From: Rugalucina vietnamica
Lineage: Eukaryota; Mollusca; Bivalvia; Lucinida; Lucinidae
Reading direction: 5' to 3'
Assembly (NCBI GenBank): GCA_964017185.1
Contig: OZ024879.1
Span: 22,757,456 to 22,821,455, forward strand
Length of the DNA: 64,000 nt
Below are positions 1 through 12,729 of this stretch, piece after piece. Both the position numbers and the translations under genes were made by a program. The stretch's first letter is position 1. Every line of letters begins with the position of its first letter. Below the pieces are notes generated by a model. That model did no database searches, was not told where the DNA came from, and saw only the letters and a list, made by a program, of their open reading frames with translations.

Positions 1-179
1 ATTTCTTTGGCTAAAATCCATTTTTTTTTCATGACGACCCATATATTCATAAGGAAAACATGTCCGTGAAATGTATACCCCCCTTAAATAATAAATAAAA
101 ATAAAGGTTTGATCCTACTTTCATATAGAAAAAACTGGGGTTTGCAGGGGGCGGGCTGAACCTAATGTTGATAGAACTT

Positions 180-420
180 GTAGCCCAACCCCATTGTACA
201 TTAAAAGGCAATAAAATATGTTAAAACTAGGTGTATACCTGATTTTCTTATTTTTGATGCAAAACATACATTGTGGGGGTTCTAACCTGTACCCACAATC
301 TATGGTTTGAGCAAAAATATTTAAAATATCAAAATGTGTCTACTGAAATTTTTAAATTTTTACAGTCTAGGAAAAAATGTATATTGCATGGACATGTTTT
401 CATAATGGTTGAATATTTTA
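180..420. repeat. Palindromic dispersed element (GTACCCACAATC family)
   Basis: The arms TTTTGATGCAAAACATACAT and ACCCACAATCTATGGTTTGA face each other around GGTTCTAACCTGT. An outer arm contains GGACATGTTTTCATAATGG. Relatives occur at 7385-7570, 12115-12270, 22940-23100, 30600-30725 with 32930-33010, 39935-40070 and 55240-55390. It is non-coding and most likely a MITE. Confidence 0.75.
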
Positions 421-514
421 AGAAATTTATGAACTTCTGGAAAAGTTCATCAGATAGAGGATATTGAATTCCTCATCCTGAAAGCCTTGGAAAAAGTAAT
501 CGTCGTCATGGAAT

Positions 515-721
515 TTAGAAACTCGACATCATGCAATAGTTGCTCCTCGTCGTCCACTGCTCATGCTCAGACTCTATATCAGGGTCAGCGTCAACTGATG
601 TAGAAGAAATTGAAGTTTTCTCAGTCTCAGAGAGATCAATGACTTCTTCATTAACACTCTGCGGCTCCTTATTTGTCGTGCGAGCAGGTTTCCTCTGATA
701 GGTGGTCCTTTTATCAACTGC
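515..721 (-). pseudogene. Candidate acidic exon within the duplicated unit
   Basis: On the minus strand a TTTTCAG acceptor is followed at 721 by an open frame of about 68 codons to a TAA. The peptide is rich in Glu, Asp, Ser and Thr (for example VIDLSETEKTS, DADPDIESEHEQW). It lies downstream, in the minus-strand sense, of the piggyBac-like relic and could be another exon of that gene or an unrelated exon. A near-identical version sits in copy 2 around 7680-7888. No domain is recognised, so this is a splice-signal-plus-open-frame call only. Confidence 0.3.
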
Positions 722-722
722 C

Positions 723-3001
723 TGAAAATTTAAACATACAAGAAGCTAACACGTACCTTTTTGTTAATGTCTAATTTTAGCTTTAAATAAGAGTAAATAC
801 TGATTTTTGTCATTTTATTATTAGATTGATTTACTGATTTATGTCCCAGTCAACTGCGTGTATCTTTCAATAAGGCCTGATTGGATAATAAATTTCATCA
901 TAGTGAAACTATGGTGGACTAGATGAGTGTCATGTCATGAGTGTATTGATGTCATCAAAGTGTTAATTTGTTTGCATGTATTAAATAATAAATCAAGCTT
1001 TGAGAGTGCTTACCATCCACCTATCAATAGCTGCTTATGGACCATACTTCCTAACAGGAGGAGTCTCAGTAGGCTGTTAAGTGTCGTTTCTGTTTAGTGT
1101 CGAGTTCCTCAGTCGCGTCCTTCTACTGCTTAATATATTTGATCCAATTTAGATAATACTAGTCTCTGTATCGACCACCCTGCATAAAGATACACAATTT
1201 CAGTAATTCTCTTTGGCTCCATGGTCACTGACGAGACTTTCATAGTCGAAACCGCGGTATGGCCCATCCCCTTTCTCATAAATGTGTTCGCTGCTCTTAA
1301 AGGATCTCAGTTTTAATTTTTATTTATTAGTTTCATATGTGAAGACGTAGTCTCACATGTCACACTGGTGGGTGGGAGTGTCAGGAGGAGATCAATGATC
1401 ATGTTGGCATTCTTAAAAAAATATCACCGCTATCATACACATCCTTGTCAGCCCAGGATTTGCTTCTTAATTGGGCACCATGCCTAGAACAACAAACAGC
1501 TTTTTCCGTTTACTCAGAGAACAGGGCTGTTGATTCTTTTTTCATTAAAATTGATCTAAACAGTGAATGCACTTAACAGTTGATCATTTTGTATGCACTT
1601 AATAGTTTTATCATTTGTTTGTTTACACTAAAAGATGCTAAACAAAAGTTTATCATTTTGTTTGCACTGAATGTTGAAATCATTCCTGCGTCAGTGTATC
1701 AGAAGTTAATATTCTTCTCATTAATATCTAACATTTGACATGTTGATTTTAACACTTCAATTTTTGCTAACATGCCTTTTGTGCATGACTAGTTTCATAA
1801 GTCGCCACTCATTAAGCGCCTCCTCTGAGCTAAACCCGTACTTCATCAGTGTTTGAGAATATCGTTTGAACACAGCTTTTATGTCCTCGATGTCGAAGTC
1901 TGAAAATTTTAAAACAGAGTTGAATTATTGCATACTTCAATACAGAAAATGTTTCAAGTGCAGACTGAAACGCAAACAGCCATGAAACTGACCAAACAGT
2001 CTTGGTCATAATCAGAATGTCCTATCCAGTAATTTCAGTGAGTATGAAATATACCGAATCCAAGCCATCTACATCAATTTTCTCTCAACACATCAAGTGC
2101 TTGTATTAAAAGGACAAAGGATCTAACAATTATTTTTATTCCCCATTATGCGTGCGACAAAAATCCGACAGTATTTGTGTTGCACAATATCCAGTCAATG
2201 CGTGCATTAAAATGTAAAATTTTATCACGTGCATAAAAACGCGTGCAGCACAACCATTTTATGCACTTGTGTATTGGTGCATAGGTGAATAGACATTTGT
2301 CGATGTAAACCACAAGTAATCGATAGATACTAATGTACTGAAACAACACCACAAATTTCAACTTAGAACCACTGGTTAAAAGGTGATTACAATTGAAATA
2401 TTGTAAATAAACTTGTGGTTTCGAGTATATATTTAATATGAATTGTTGATTGACTAAAAAGTCAAAAAAGACATATGCATTGAAATGGAGTTAAACTATT
2501 TCAAAATACATGAAAAACTATTTCTTAAAACCCGATTTGTAATACCGTGTGATACTCATACGTTTGCGTGGTTGCATGTGAACTTGACTTTATCAGACAT
2601 TTCTTTCTGAAGGATAAGGTGCTCGGGAACGCTTCGCATCCTAACCGTTATTCCAACAATAACAATCACATGGTCTCCCATGCATACTCATCAGTCATAT
2701 GCGAAAATAATTGCCCCTATCAAGGTTTTTCAACAACAGTTCACTTAAACGTAATCATTTTTATAGTTCACAGTCCATTCAAAGTCTTTCTTTCTTATTC
2801 AAATCATTCATTTCGTTTCCACAGTTTTCTAATAATTTAGTTCCCATTCACAGTTGTTTGAATAATTCAGTTCCTTTGTTTCCTATATTTGTGGTAAACG
2901 TTTCCCAGCATGAACTTAATCTTGGGATTCTCTTTAGGATCTTTTTCACTGATTCTCTTCCTCTTTGTAATTTGACCCTTGATAATAGTTTCTAGGTTCT
3001 T
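723..3001. other. No gene seen: duplicated AT-rich spacer
   Basis: This stretch has only short ORFs that are no better than chance. Identical ones occur in copy 2 because the region is duplicated, so their conservation between copies is not evidence of coding. Confidence 0.6.
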
Positions 3002-3796
3002 CAGATCCTCCTCCCTATCCGCTTTTGCATATATACCGTCTGGTTCGGTGCGAGGTTGGCACTCTTAATTAGGGCAGACATGGATCGGTTCAGTGAGGTA
3101 TGGTTATGACGTAGAAGGTCTGTGGCCAGTTGAATAGAAGAGAAAAGCTGTCACAATATACATGATAGAACTTGCTGAGGAGGGTTTGCTGATGAGAGCA
3201 GTTGGCGGACAATCCAATGGCTGAATGCTTCTCCTGGAGGTGCTTGTACTTATCGGCGACCCCTGTATGGTATACATTGTAGGATATAGTCAGTTGTTGC
3301 CTCCACCAGTAGCCAAAGCTTGATCCCAAATTTGGAGTGTTTTGTCGGTATGTACCGAGACATCGCACTTCGTGACCTGGTACCTATAAGACTTTCGTCG
3401 ACGGAGAGCTGCCGAGACGGAGTATAGGCACTGTGACCTCATGTTAAGATGGTCGATGACTGGCATGAATTTAGCTGCAGGATTATATCCTGGCTGATTG
3501 CGTGCTGGAAGGATCGAGTTGTCCACAACATGTAAGAACTTGAGCAGTAACTGGAACCTATTTCGACTGAACACACGCCTGAACCACGGGTAGACTGGCT
3601 GGCGCTTGTTGTCCTCCAGTACTGCAAAAATATTCGGCTTTTTGTTGAGATCCATGTTGAAGATTACTGCCACAAACCCCTTAAACTCTCTCAACGTTAT
3701 TCTTCCCACTCGAAACCATTGGCGCACTCTCGACTGCGGAACAAGTCTGTCTCCAATTTGTCTACAATACTGAGTGGCATATCTGAAAGTATACAA
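3002..3796 (-). pseudogene. piggyBac-like transposase relic, copy 1
   Basis: The minus-strand frame 3796-3290 reads SRVRQWFRVGRITLREFKGF, then a conserved NRFQLLLKFLHVVDN stretch and KFMPVIDHLN, as in the DDE_Tnp_1_7 (piggyBac) family. The reading then continues in another frame with FGYWWRQQL and YHVYCDSF, matching the family's C-terminal catalytic half (usual form CDNFFTS). There are at least two frame breaks: one after the GGGNN stop at 3290 and one in the A-run near 3145, where copy 1 has one A fewer than copy 2. The first catalytic region is poorly preserved. It is a fragment of a family usually about 500-600 residues long, and non-functional. Confidence 0.8.
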
Positions 3797-4569
3797 ATAT
3801 AGAGATTCATGAATATAACGACATATATAGAGATTAAACGTACGCTTAAATGTATGTTGATTGATGTTCTGATGAAATATTGCAAGCGCTTAAATGTTGA
3901 CATGACCCTTGTTTTGATGAAATATGACTCCCGCTTGAATGTTGACATGACATGATGAAAAATTATAAACACGCTTGAATGTTGACATGGCCTAGTCTTC
4001 GCCAAAGTTGCCGAAATTTTGCAGGACACTCGGTCAGACAGAGTCAAAAAGTTTGTCGGACCGAATACTTTTTTGTCTTATCGAACAAAAGGAGTCTGGC
4101 CGAAAGGATTAGAGATAGAATTCGAGTGTTTGAGTAAGCAATAGTCATAAAAACACAGAAAAACTGATTTGTATTGATTAATGTGACTTAAATGAATAGA
4201 TGCTATACTAAATTTTATTTTGAATTTTTTCTTTCTTCCCAGCTCACATACAATAAGCCTTATCTAGTGGTTAACAGCTACATGTTATTGCCTGGTGGCC
4301 GGATGCTTCTCCAAGCTGAGACCTTTAAAGCAGGTTTCTTAGACCTGAACTGTTGGTGAGACTCAAAACTTTAAACAAAAATATGAGCAATATGTTGTTA
4401 GAATAGTTCACATATAGACATAGTCTCAGTATGACTGAAAAACTATTACTTGGGACATTATGTCTAAATTAAAATAGTTAACACAATTAAATGATGACCA
4501 TCATCTATTTCCTCAACAGTTCTGTAAGACAGCATTTTATGTACATTTGTAAATTTAATTTAACAATTT

Positions 4570-6302
4570 CACGGGGACCTAACTGTTAATCGTGATTATT
4601 GATGCGACGTGGAATGTTAATGCATGCTTTTATGAAGTTTTGTATGCGTCGGCGACATCGTTACGAATGCGACGTTCCACATCCTCTGCCCTTGGACCGT
4701 AGGTAGCACATGTTTTGCTCTCGTAAAAATAAACAATGCCGAGTTTGCAAAATTGGCGTCCACTATGATCTGCAAAATTCTTCTATGTTCCCACTTGAAG
4801 TCAATTGGAATTCTTACGGCACTTGTGTTTTTCAGCTAATGGTTTATAAAGCTGACATGTAGATACAATTTTTCCACGGAAACTCATTACATTCTTAAAT
4901 TCCTTTTATTTTTCTTTGTCTTGGTCGTAAACTAAGAAGTATAACACAGTCCTGTGGGTGTCTTTATTGAAATTGAATCCAAACGGCTTTGTAAATGCCC
5001 ATTTATTTACTGAGCGTGAAAAACAGCAAGATAAGCATCTTTTGTATGCATCGAAGACGAAGGTACGTACTACGAGAATGAGTCATGGAAGAATTAGCAT
5101 TTTTGTTGTGCTCTTTCAAAAGTCATTTACGTACATGCAGAAGCATTTCGAGTGCCTTTATCAAGCGAAATATTTTCCTTGGACTACATGCACTTCGTCG
5201 AGCGAGCTTCAAAGCATATACCACTTCTATTTTGAATGAGGTCACAGAGTGGGGTTTCTGATTCAGCTTCGTCAACATTTGAGTGACACAACTGATTTCT
5301 TGCCTCGAAACAGCAAATCATTTTCGGACATATCAGTGACATAGCTTATATGTTTCCTTAAATTAAATGAATCTAAAGCTAAACCAATAATTTATGATCA
5401 TTGAATATGGGTGGCTCCATGCATTTCTGATAAGCAATGGGGGGGGGGGGGACAACAGAATTAAAGGGGTTTATGCGCTATTTAGGTGCGGTTGCGAGGC
5501 AGATTTCCATTGGAATGGTGTGTTATACAAGAACAACGATCAACTTTGGTTATTTCATTGCATTAATATTAGAAGAGTCTTCGGGAGCACTTTGAACCCT
5601 CGGCCTCGGGCTCAAACAACTTTCTTCAGCCTCTGCAAGTAATAATACAGTATAAAAGCCATGGTTGGCCACTTTAACGTGTATCTTAAAATAATTATTG
5701 AAGAAAATGCATCACTGTCTCCATATCGCAACATTTGCTATTTTATTTTACTGAATCATCGGTCTCATTCTTCCACGATGCATTTCTGTGTCGCATATTA
5801 AATTTTAACAACGTCTTCGATGCATACAACAGATGCTTATCTTACTGTTCTTCACGCTCAGTAGATAAATGTGCATTTACAAAGCCGTTTGGATACATAT
5901 TTCAATAAAGACACCCACAGGACTGTGTTATACTTCTTAGTTTACGACCAAGACAAAGAAAAACAAAAGGAATTTAAGAATGTAATGAGTTTCCGTAGCA
6001 AAATTGTATCTACAGGTCAACTTTATAAACCGTTAGCTGAAAAACACAAGTGCCGTGAGTATTCCAATTGACTTCAAGTGGGAACATAGAAGAATTTTGC
6101 AGATCATAGTGGACGCCGATTTTGTAAACTTGGCTTTGTTTATTTTCGCGAGAGCAAAACATGTAATACTTACCGTTCAAGGGCAGAGGATGTGGAACGT
6201 CGCATTCGTAACAATATCGCCGACGCATACGAAAGTTCATATTAGCATGCATTAACATTCCACGTCGCATCAATAATTACGATTAACAGTTGGGTCCCCG
6301 TG
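4570..6302. mobile_element. 1,733 bp element with ~490 bp terminal inverted repeats
   Basis: The left end CACGGGGACC and right end GGTCCCCGTG begin inverted arms of roughly 490 bp (about 4570-5065 and 5815-6302). The insertion is flanked by AATTT on both sides (4565-4569 and 6303-6307), while the duplicated copy shows one AATTT at 11725-11729. That is direct evidence of insertion with a 5 bp target duplication. The interior has no recognisable transposase; a run of 12 G lies near 5439. CAC-starting termini with a 5 bp duplication recall Transib/RAG-like elements, but that is only a suggestion. Confidence 0.88.
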
Positions 6303-6955
6303 AATTTACTTATAAGTTAATTATGTAATAAATGTTAAAGTAGGTAGTACTATCCCTCTCTACTTCTTCAATACAGATTTCCCTTTTTCTTAAATCCAGA
6401 TTTCAAGATTCCATCCTTGGATGGTTAAAATAAGCAATGATCATGTTTGTGTCACACCTGGTCAGATTTGTGAATACAGTAGTACACCAAGTCAAAGAAG
6501 GCCTGATGATGTTTGAAGATGATGGTTTTGTTTTTGTTTTCAAACAGAACTATATCCAAATACTTGATGAACCACAGTTCACGAAAAATTCATTTCATGT
6601 TCACCACAGATCAGCCTGTATAGACACAGATGAAGGCTAGATATTTGATATTTTGGATGTAAGAAGAAGAGGGGTAGTATTTTATGTGTGGTGAAAACAA
6701 AGACACTGATCAGCTGTGAATCAGCACAGTGATTTGGGCATTTGTTTTCTTTGGCTAAAATCCATTTTTTTTTTCATGACGACCCATATATTCATAAGGA
6801 AAACATGTCCGTGAAATTTATACCCCCCTTAAATAATAAATAAAAATAAAGGTTTGATCCTACTTTCATATAGAAAAAACTGGGGTTTGCAGGGGGCGGG
6901 CTGAACCTAATGTTGATAGAACTTGTAGCCCAACCCTATTGTACATAAAAAGGCA

Positions 6956-7382
6956 TTCTTGCATAGATATCTATGCGCATAGCTGTTTGAAGCCGTTTTT
7001 GATTGGTCGAAAGCCGTGTTCAAACCGCAAAACCCATGTTCAAATCATGAAATTCACGTGCCGTTTGAACATGGGTTTTGGCCGACGTCATTGGTCAAAG
7101 TGACGTGACGTCATGTATTTCATAGAAACAAAATGGCCGACGTTGAAGAAGCTCCGCGGTTTTCGGTGCGTTTTTACGTTGTTAATGTTATTTTCAAGAG
7201 ATTTTAAGTGGATTGGAGTGAAAATGCAAGAATAGCGATCAACCATGGTTTGTTTCAGTGTTCAAACATTCGCTGGATCACTCGGAAGGTGTTTGAACAC
7301 GCGGCCTGCGGCCTTGTGTTCAAACACCTTCCTCGTGATCCATCGAATGTTTGAAAACTGAAAACCATGGTTGATCCCTATA
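6956..7382. mobile_element. 427 bp hairpin-rich insertion in copy 2
   Basis: It is absent from the matching place in copy 1 (between AGGCA and ATAAAATATG near 210). It starts TTCTTGCATAGATATCTATG and ends CCATGGTTGATCCCTATA. Internally, a long imperfect hairpin spans 7230-7380 with arms beginning CGATCAACCATGG and CCATGGTTGATC. TTCTTGCA at the start is inverted near 7225. There is no clear target duplication. A Helitron- or Helentron-type non-autonomous element is possible but not proven. Confidence 0.75.
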
Positions 7383-10160
7383 ATAAAATATGTTAAAACT
7401 AGGTGTATACCTGATTTTCTTACTTTTGATGCAAAACATACATTGTGGGGGTTCTAACCTGTACCCACAATCTATGGTTTGAGCAAAAATATTTAAAATG
7501 TCAAAATGTGTCTTCTGAAATTTTTAAATTTTTACAGTCTAGGAAAAACATGTTTTCATAATGGTTGAATATTTTAAGAAATTTATGAACTTCTGGAAAA
7601 GTTCATCAGATAGAGGATATTGAATTCCTCATCCTGAAAGCCTTGGAAAAAGTAATCGTCGTCCTCGCACATGGAATTTAGAAACTCGACATCATGCAAT
7701 AGTTGCTCCTCGTCGTCCACTGCTCATGCTCAGACTCTATATCAGGGTCAGCGTCAACTGATGTAGAAGAAATTGAAGTTTTCTCAGTCTCAGAGAGATC
7801 AATGACTTCTTCATTAACACTCTGCGGCTCCTTATTTGTCGTGCGAGCAGGTTTCCTCTGAAAGGTGGTCCTTTTATCAACTGCCTGAAAATTTAAACAT
7901 ACAAGAAGCTAACACGTACCTTTTTGTTAATGTCTAATTTTAGCTTTAAATAAGAGTAAATACTGATTTTTGTCATTTTATTATTAGATTGATTTACTGA
8001 TTTATGTCCCAGTCAACTGCGTGTATCTTTCAATAAGGCCTGATTGGATAATAAATTTCATCATAGTGAAACTATGGTGGACTAGATGAGTGTCATGTCA
8101 TGAGTGTATTGATGTCATCAAAGTGTTAATTTGTTTGCATGTATTTAATAATAAATCAAGCTTTGAGAGTGCTTACCATCCACCTATCAATAGCTGCTTA
8201 TGGACCATACTTCCTAATAGGAGGAGTCTCAGTAGGCTGTTAAGTGTCGTTTCTGTTTAGTGTCGAGTTCCTCAGTCGCGTCCTTCTACTGCTTAATATA
8301 TTTGATCCAATTTAGATAATACTAGTCTTTGTATCGACCACCCTGCATAAAGATACACAATTTCAGTAATTCTCTTTGGCTCCATGGTCACCGACGAGAC
8401 TTTCATAGTCGAAACCGCGGTATGGCCCATCCCCTTTCTCATAAATGTGTTCGCTGCTCTTAAAGGATCTCAGTTTTAATTCTTAATTATTAGTTTCATA
8501 TATGAAGACGTAGTCTCACATGTCACACTGGCGGTAGGGAGTATCAGGAGGAGATCAATGACCATGTTAGCATTCTTAAAAAAATATCACCGCTATCATA
8601 CACATCCTTGTCAGCCCAGGATTTGCTTCTTAATTGGGCACCATGCCTAGAACAACAAACAGCTTTTTCCGTTTACTCAGAGAACAGGGCTGTTGATTCT
8701 TTTTTCATTAAAATTGATCTAAACAGTGAATGCACTTAACAGTTGATCATTTTGTATGCACTTAATAGTTTTATCATTTGTTTGTTTACACTAAAAGATA
8801 CTAAACAAAAAATTATCATTTTGTTTGCACTGAATGTTGAAATCATTCCTGCGTCAGTGTATTAGAAGTTAATATTCATCTCATTAATATCTAACATTTG
8901 ACATGTTGATTTTAACACTTCAATTTTTGCTTACATGCCTTTTGTGCATGACTAGTTTCATAAGTCGCCACTCATTAAGCGCCTCCTCTGAGCTAAACCC
9001 GTACTTCATCAGTGTTTGAGAATATCGTTTGAACACAGCTTTTATGTCCTCGATGTCGAAGTCTGAAAATTTTAAAACAGAGTTGAATTATTGCATACTT
9101 CAATACAGAAAATTTTTCAAGTGCAGACTGAAACGCAAACAGCCATGAAACTGACCAAACAGTCTTGGTCATAATCAGAATGTCCTATCCAGTAATTTCA
9201 GTGAGTATGAAATATACCGAATCCAAGCCATCTACATCAATTTTCTCTCAACACAGCAAGTGCTTGTATTAAAAGGACAAAGGATCTAACAATTATTTTT
9301 ATTCCCCATTATGCGACAAAAATCCGACAGTATTTGTGTTGCACAATATCCAGTCAATGCGTGCATTAAAATGTAAAATTTTATCACGTGCATAAAAACG
9401 CGTGCAGCACAACCATTTTATGCACTTGTGTATCGGTGCATAGGTGAATAGACATTTGTCGATGTAAACCACAAGTAATCGATAGATACTAATGTACTGA
9501 AACAACACCACAAATTTCAACTTAGAACCACTGGTTAAAAGGTGATTACAATTGAAATATTGTAAATAAACTTGTGGTTTCGAGTATATATTTAATGTGA
9601 AATTGTTGATTGACTAAAAAGTCAAAAAAGACATATGCATTGAAATGGAGTTAAACTATTTCAAAATACATGAAAAACTATTTCTTAAAACCCGATTTGT
9701 AATACCGTGTGATACTCATACGTTTGCGTGGTTGCATGTGAACTTGACTTTATCAGACATTTCGGTCTGAAGGATAAGGTGCTCGGGAACGCTTCGCATC
9801 CTAACCGTTATTCCAACAATAACAATCTTATGGTCTCCCATACATACTCATCAGTCATATGCGAAAATAATTGCCCCTATCAAGGTTTTTCAACAACAGT
9901 TCACTTAAACGTAATCATTTTTATAGTTCACAGTCCATTCAAAGTCTTTCTTTCTTATTCAAATCATTCATTTCGTTTCCACAGTTTTCTAATAATTTAG
10001 TTCCCATTCACAGTTGTTTGAATAATTCAGTTCCTTTGTTTCCTATATTTGTGGTAAACGTTTCCCAGCATGAACTTAATCTTGGGATTCTCTTTAGGAT
10101 CTTTTTCACTGATTCTCTTCCTCTTTGTAATTTGACCCTTGATAATAGTTTCTAGGTTCT

Positions 10161-10958
10161 TCAGATCCTCCTCCCTATCCGCTTTTGCATATATACCGTC
10201 TGGTTCGGTGCGAGGTTGGCACTCTTAATTAGGGCAGACATGGATCGGTTCAGTGAGGTATGGTTATGACGTAGAAGGTCTGTGGCCAGTTGAATAGAAG
10301 AGAAAAAGCTGTCACAATATACATGATATAACTTGCTGAGGAGGGTTTGCTGATGAGAGCAGTTGGCGGACAATCCAATGGCTGAATGCTTCTCCTGGAG
10401 GTGCTTGTACTTATCGGCGACCCCTGTATGGTATACATTGTAGGATATAGTCAGTTGTTGCCTCCACCAGTAGCCAAAGCTTGATCCCAAATTTGGAGTG
10501 TTTTGTCGGTATGTACCGAGACATCGCACTTCGTGACCTGGTACCTATAAGACTTTCGTCGACGGAGAGCTGCCGAGACGGAGTATAGGCACTGTGACCT
10601 CATGTTAAGATGGTCGATGACTGGCATGAATTTAGCTGCAGGATTATATCCTGGCTGATTGCGTGCTGGAAGGATCGAGTTGTCCACAACATGTAAGAAC
10701 TTGAGCAGTAACTGGAACCTATTTCGACTGAACACACGCCTGAACCACGGGGTAGACTGCCTGGCGCTTGTTGTCCTCCAGTACTGCAAAAATATTCGGC
10801 CTTTTGTTGAGACCCATGTTGAGGATTACTGCCACAAACCCCTTAAACTCTCTCAACGTTATTCTTCCCACTCGAAACCATTGGCGCACTCTCGATTGCG
10901 GAACAAATCTGTCTCCAATTTGTCTACAATACTGAGTGGCATATCTGAAAGTATACAA
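10161..10958 (-). pseudogene. piggyBac-like transposase relic, copy 2
   Basis: It is the duplicate of the relic at 3002-3796. Frame 10958-10719 gives the N-terminal part (SRVRQWFRVGRITLREFKGF). An extra G near 10750 then breaks the frame, and 10789-10451 continues with NRFQLLLKFLHVVDN. A further break leads to 10529-10161, which contains YHVYCDSFFSSIQLATDLL, the conserved region around the third catalytic Asp. Copy 1 lacks the extra G but has its own break downstream, so the two copies have decayed at different points since duplication, as well as sharing an older break. Confidence 0.8.
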
Positions 10959-12561
10959 ATATAGAGATTCATGAATATAACGACATATATAGAGATTAAA
11001 CGTACGCTTAAATGTATGTTGATTGATGTTCTGATGAAATATTGCAAGGGCTTAAATGTTGACATGACCCTTGTTTTGATGAAATATGACTCCCGCTTGA
11101 ATGTTGACATGACATGATGAAAAATTATAAACACGCTTGAATGTTGACATGGCCCAGTCTTCGCCAAAGTTGCCGAAATTTTGCAGGACACTCGGTCAGA
11201 CAGAGTCAAAAAGTTTGTCGGACCGAATAATTTTTTGTCTTATCGAACAAAAGGAGACTGACCGAAAGGATTAGAGATAGAGTTCGAGTGTTTGAGTAAG
11301 CAATAGTCATAAAAACACAGAACAACTGATTTGTATTGATTAATGTGACTTAAATGAATAGATGCTATACTAAATTTTATTTTGATTTTTTTCTTTCTTC
11401 CCAGCTCACATACAATAAGCCTTATCTAGTGGTTAACAGCTACATGTTATTGCCTGGTGGCCGGATGCTTCTCCAAGCTGAGACCTTTAAAGCAGGTTTC
11501 TTAGACCTGAACTGTTGGTGAGACTCAAAACTTTAAAAAAAGATGAGCAATATGTTGTTAAAACAGTTCACATATAGACATAGTCTCAGTATGACTGAAA
11601 AACTGTTACTTGGGACATTATGTCTAAATTCAAATAATTAACACAATTAAATGATGACCATCATCTATTTCCTCAACAGTTCTGTAAGACAGAATTTTAT
11701 GTACATTTGTAAATTTAATTTTACAATTTACTTATAAGTTAGTTATGTAATAAATGTAAAAGTAGGTAGTACAATCCCTCTCTACTTCTTCAATACAGAT
11801 TTCCCTTTTTCTTAAATCCAGATTTCAAGATCCCATCCTTGGGTGGTTAAAATAAGCAATGATCATGTTTGTGTCACACCTGGTCAGATTTGTGAATACA
11901 GTAGTACACCAAGTCAAAGAAGGCCTGATGATGTTTGAAGATGACGGTTTTGTTTTTGTTTTCAAACAGAACTATGTCCAAATACTTGATGAGCCACAGT
12001 TCACGAAAAATTCATTTCATGTTCAACACAGATCAGCCTGTATAGACACAGATGAAGGCTAGATATTTGATATTTTGGATGTAAGAAGAAGAGGGGTAGT
12101 ATTTTATGTGTGGTGTATACCTGATTTTCTTATTTTTGATGCAAAACATGCATTGTGGGGGTTCTAACCTGTACCCACAATCTATGGTTTGAGCAAAAAT
12201 ATTTAAAATATCAAAATGTGTCTACTGAAATTTTTAAATTTTTACAGTCTAGGAAAAATATACTGCATACACGTCAAATGCGACTATTCGGTATGGGTCT
12301 TTTAAGTTTTAGTATGTTAATCTGTATAAGTAAAACATAGTGTAAACTACAATTAGATTTAGCATTACCACTGTTAGCAAACACAAACTAAAACCAAGCA
12401 ATTGACCCTGCACCATATGGTACTTTCCATTTACATAAGCAGACTAAAAATTTGCAGTGAGTTAATCAAGGCACAGTGCCATATACTTGAGGTTTGCATA
12501 CCAACGTGCAAACTGAATACATTGTTATTGTGAACAAAAACGAAAATTGAAGTTTTCTTTT

Positions 12562-12725
12562 TAAAGTTTGGTTGATTTGAGGTTAAACGTCCCACTCTCA
12601 AGCTCAATCATATGGAGAAGGGACCTCGGTTTAAAGTCTCTTCTAGAAAAGCACGGGGTCGAACCCCTACAACTGGTTTACAAGGCGAGTGGCTTTACCA
12701 CTACACCACAGAGGCTTCTTAAGTG
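12562..12725 (-). repeat. tRNA-derived SINE (Thr-like head)
   Basis: On the minus strand a polymerase III A box TGGTGTAGTGG and B box GGTTCGAACCCC are correctly ordered, with a TTGTAAACC anticodon-loop-like stretch (TGT, Thr). The 3' acceptor half does not pair with the 5' half, so it is not a working tRNA. The tail includes GTGGGACGTTTAACCTC, a type of SINE tail I associate with molluscs. Two pol III boxes plus tail support a SINE. Confidence 0.75.
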
Positions 12726-12729
12726 TAAA

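Larger units (their letters stand above)
1..6720. repeat. Tandem duplication, copy 1 (starts outside window)
   Basis: Position 2 onward matches 6746 onward nearly base for base, apart from later insertions. The unit contains a piggyBac-like relic, an acidic exon-like ORF and long non-coding AT-rich sequence. Copy 1 carries an extra 1.73 kb insertion at 4570-6302. The two copies look only a few percent diverged by eye, so the duplication is recent relative to the other elements here. The copy-1 end near 6695-6740 carries a scrap of the AAACAAAGACACTGATCAGC family that copy 2 lacks. Confidence 0.93.
6746..12115. repeat. Tandem duplication, copy 2
   Basis: Second copy of the unit. It lacks the 1.73 kb insertion of copy 1, showing the empty site at 11725-11729, but has its own 427 bp insertion at 6956-7382. 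It ends at GTGTGGTG near 12115, where it runs into sequence matching copy 1 from about 233 (12115-12267). That third piece could be either a truncated third copy or just the dispersed palindromic repeat found in both copies. Confidence 0.93.

Noticed and set aside
2146..2995. Several 70-94 codon ORFs conserved at 9299-10155
   Set aside because: Their conservation is explained by the recent tandem duplication, with no domain or codon bias.
6437..12062. 67-codon ORF present at 6437 and 11859
   Set aside because: Same explanation: duplicate copies of one unit; the few differences give no clear excess of synonymous changes.
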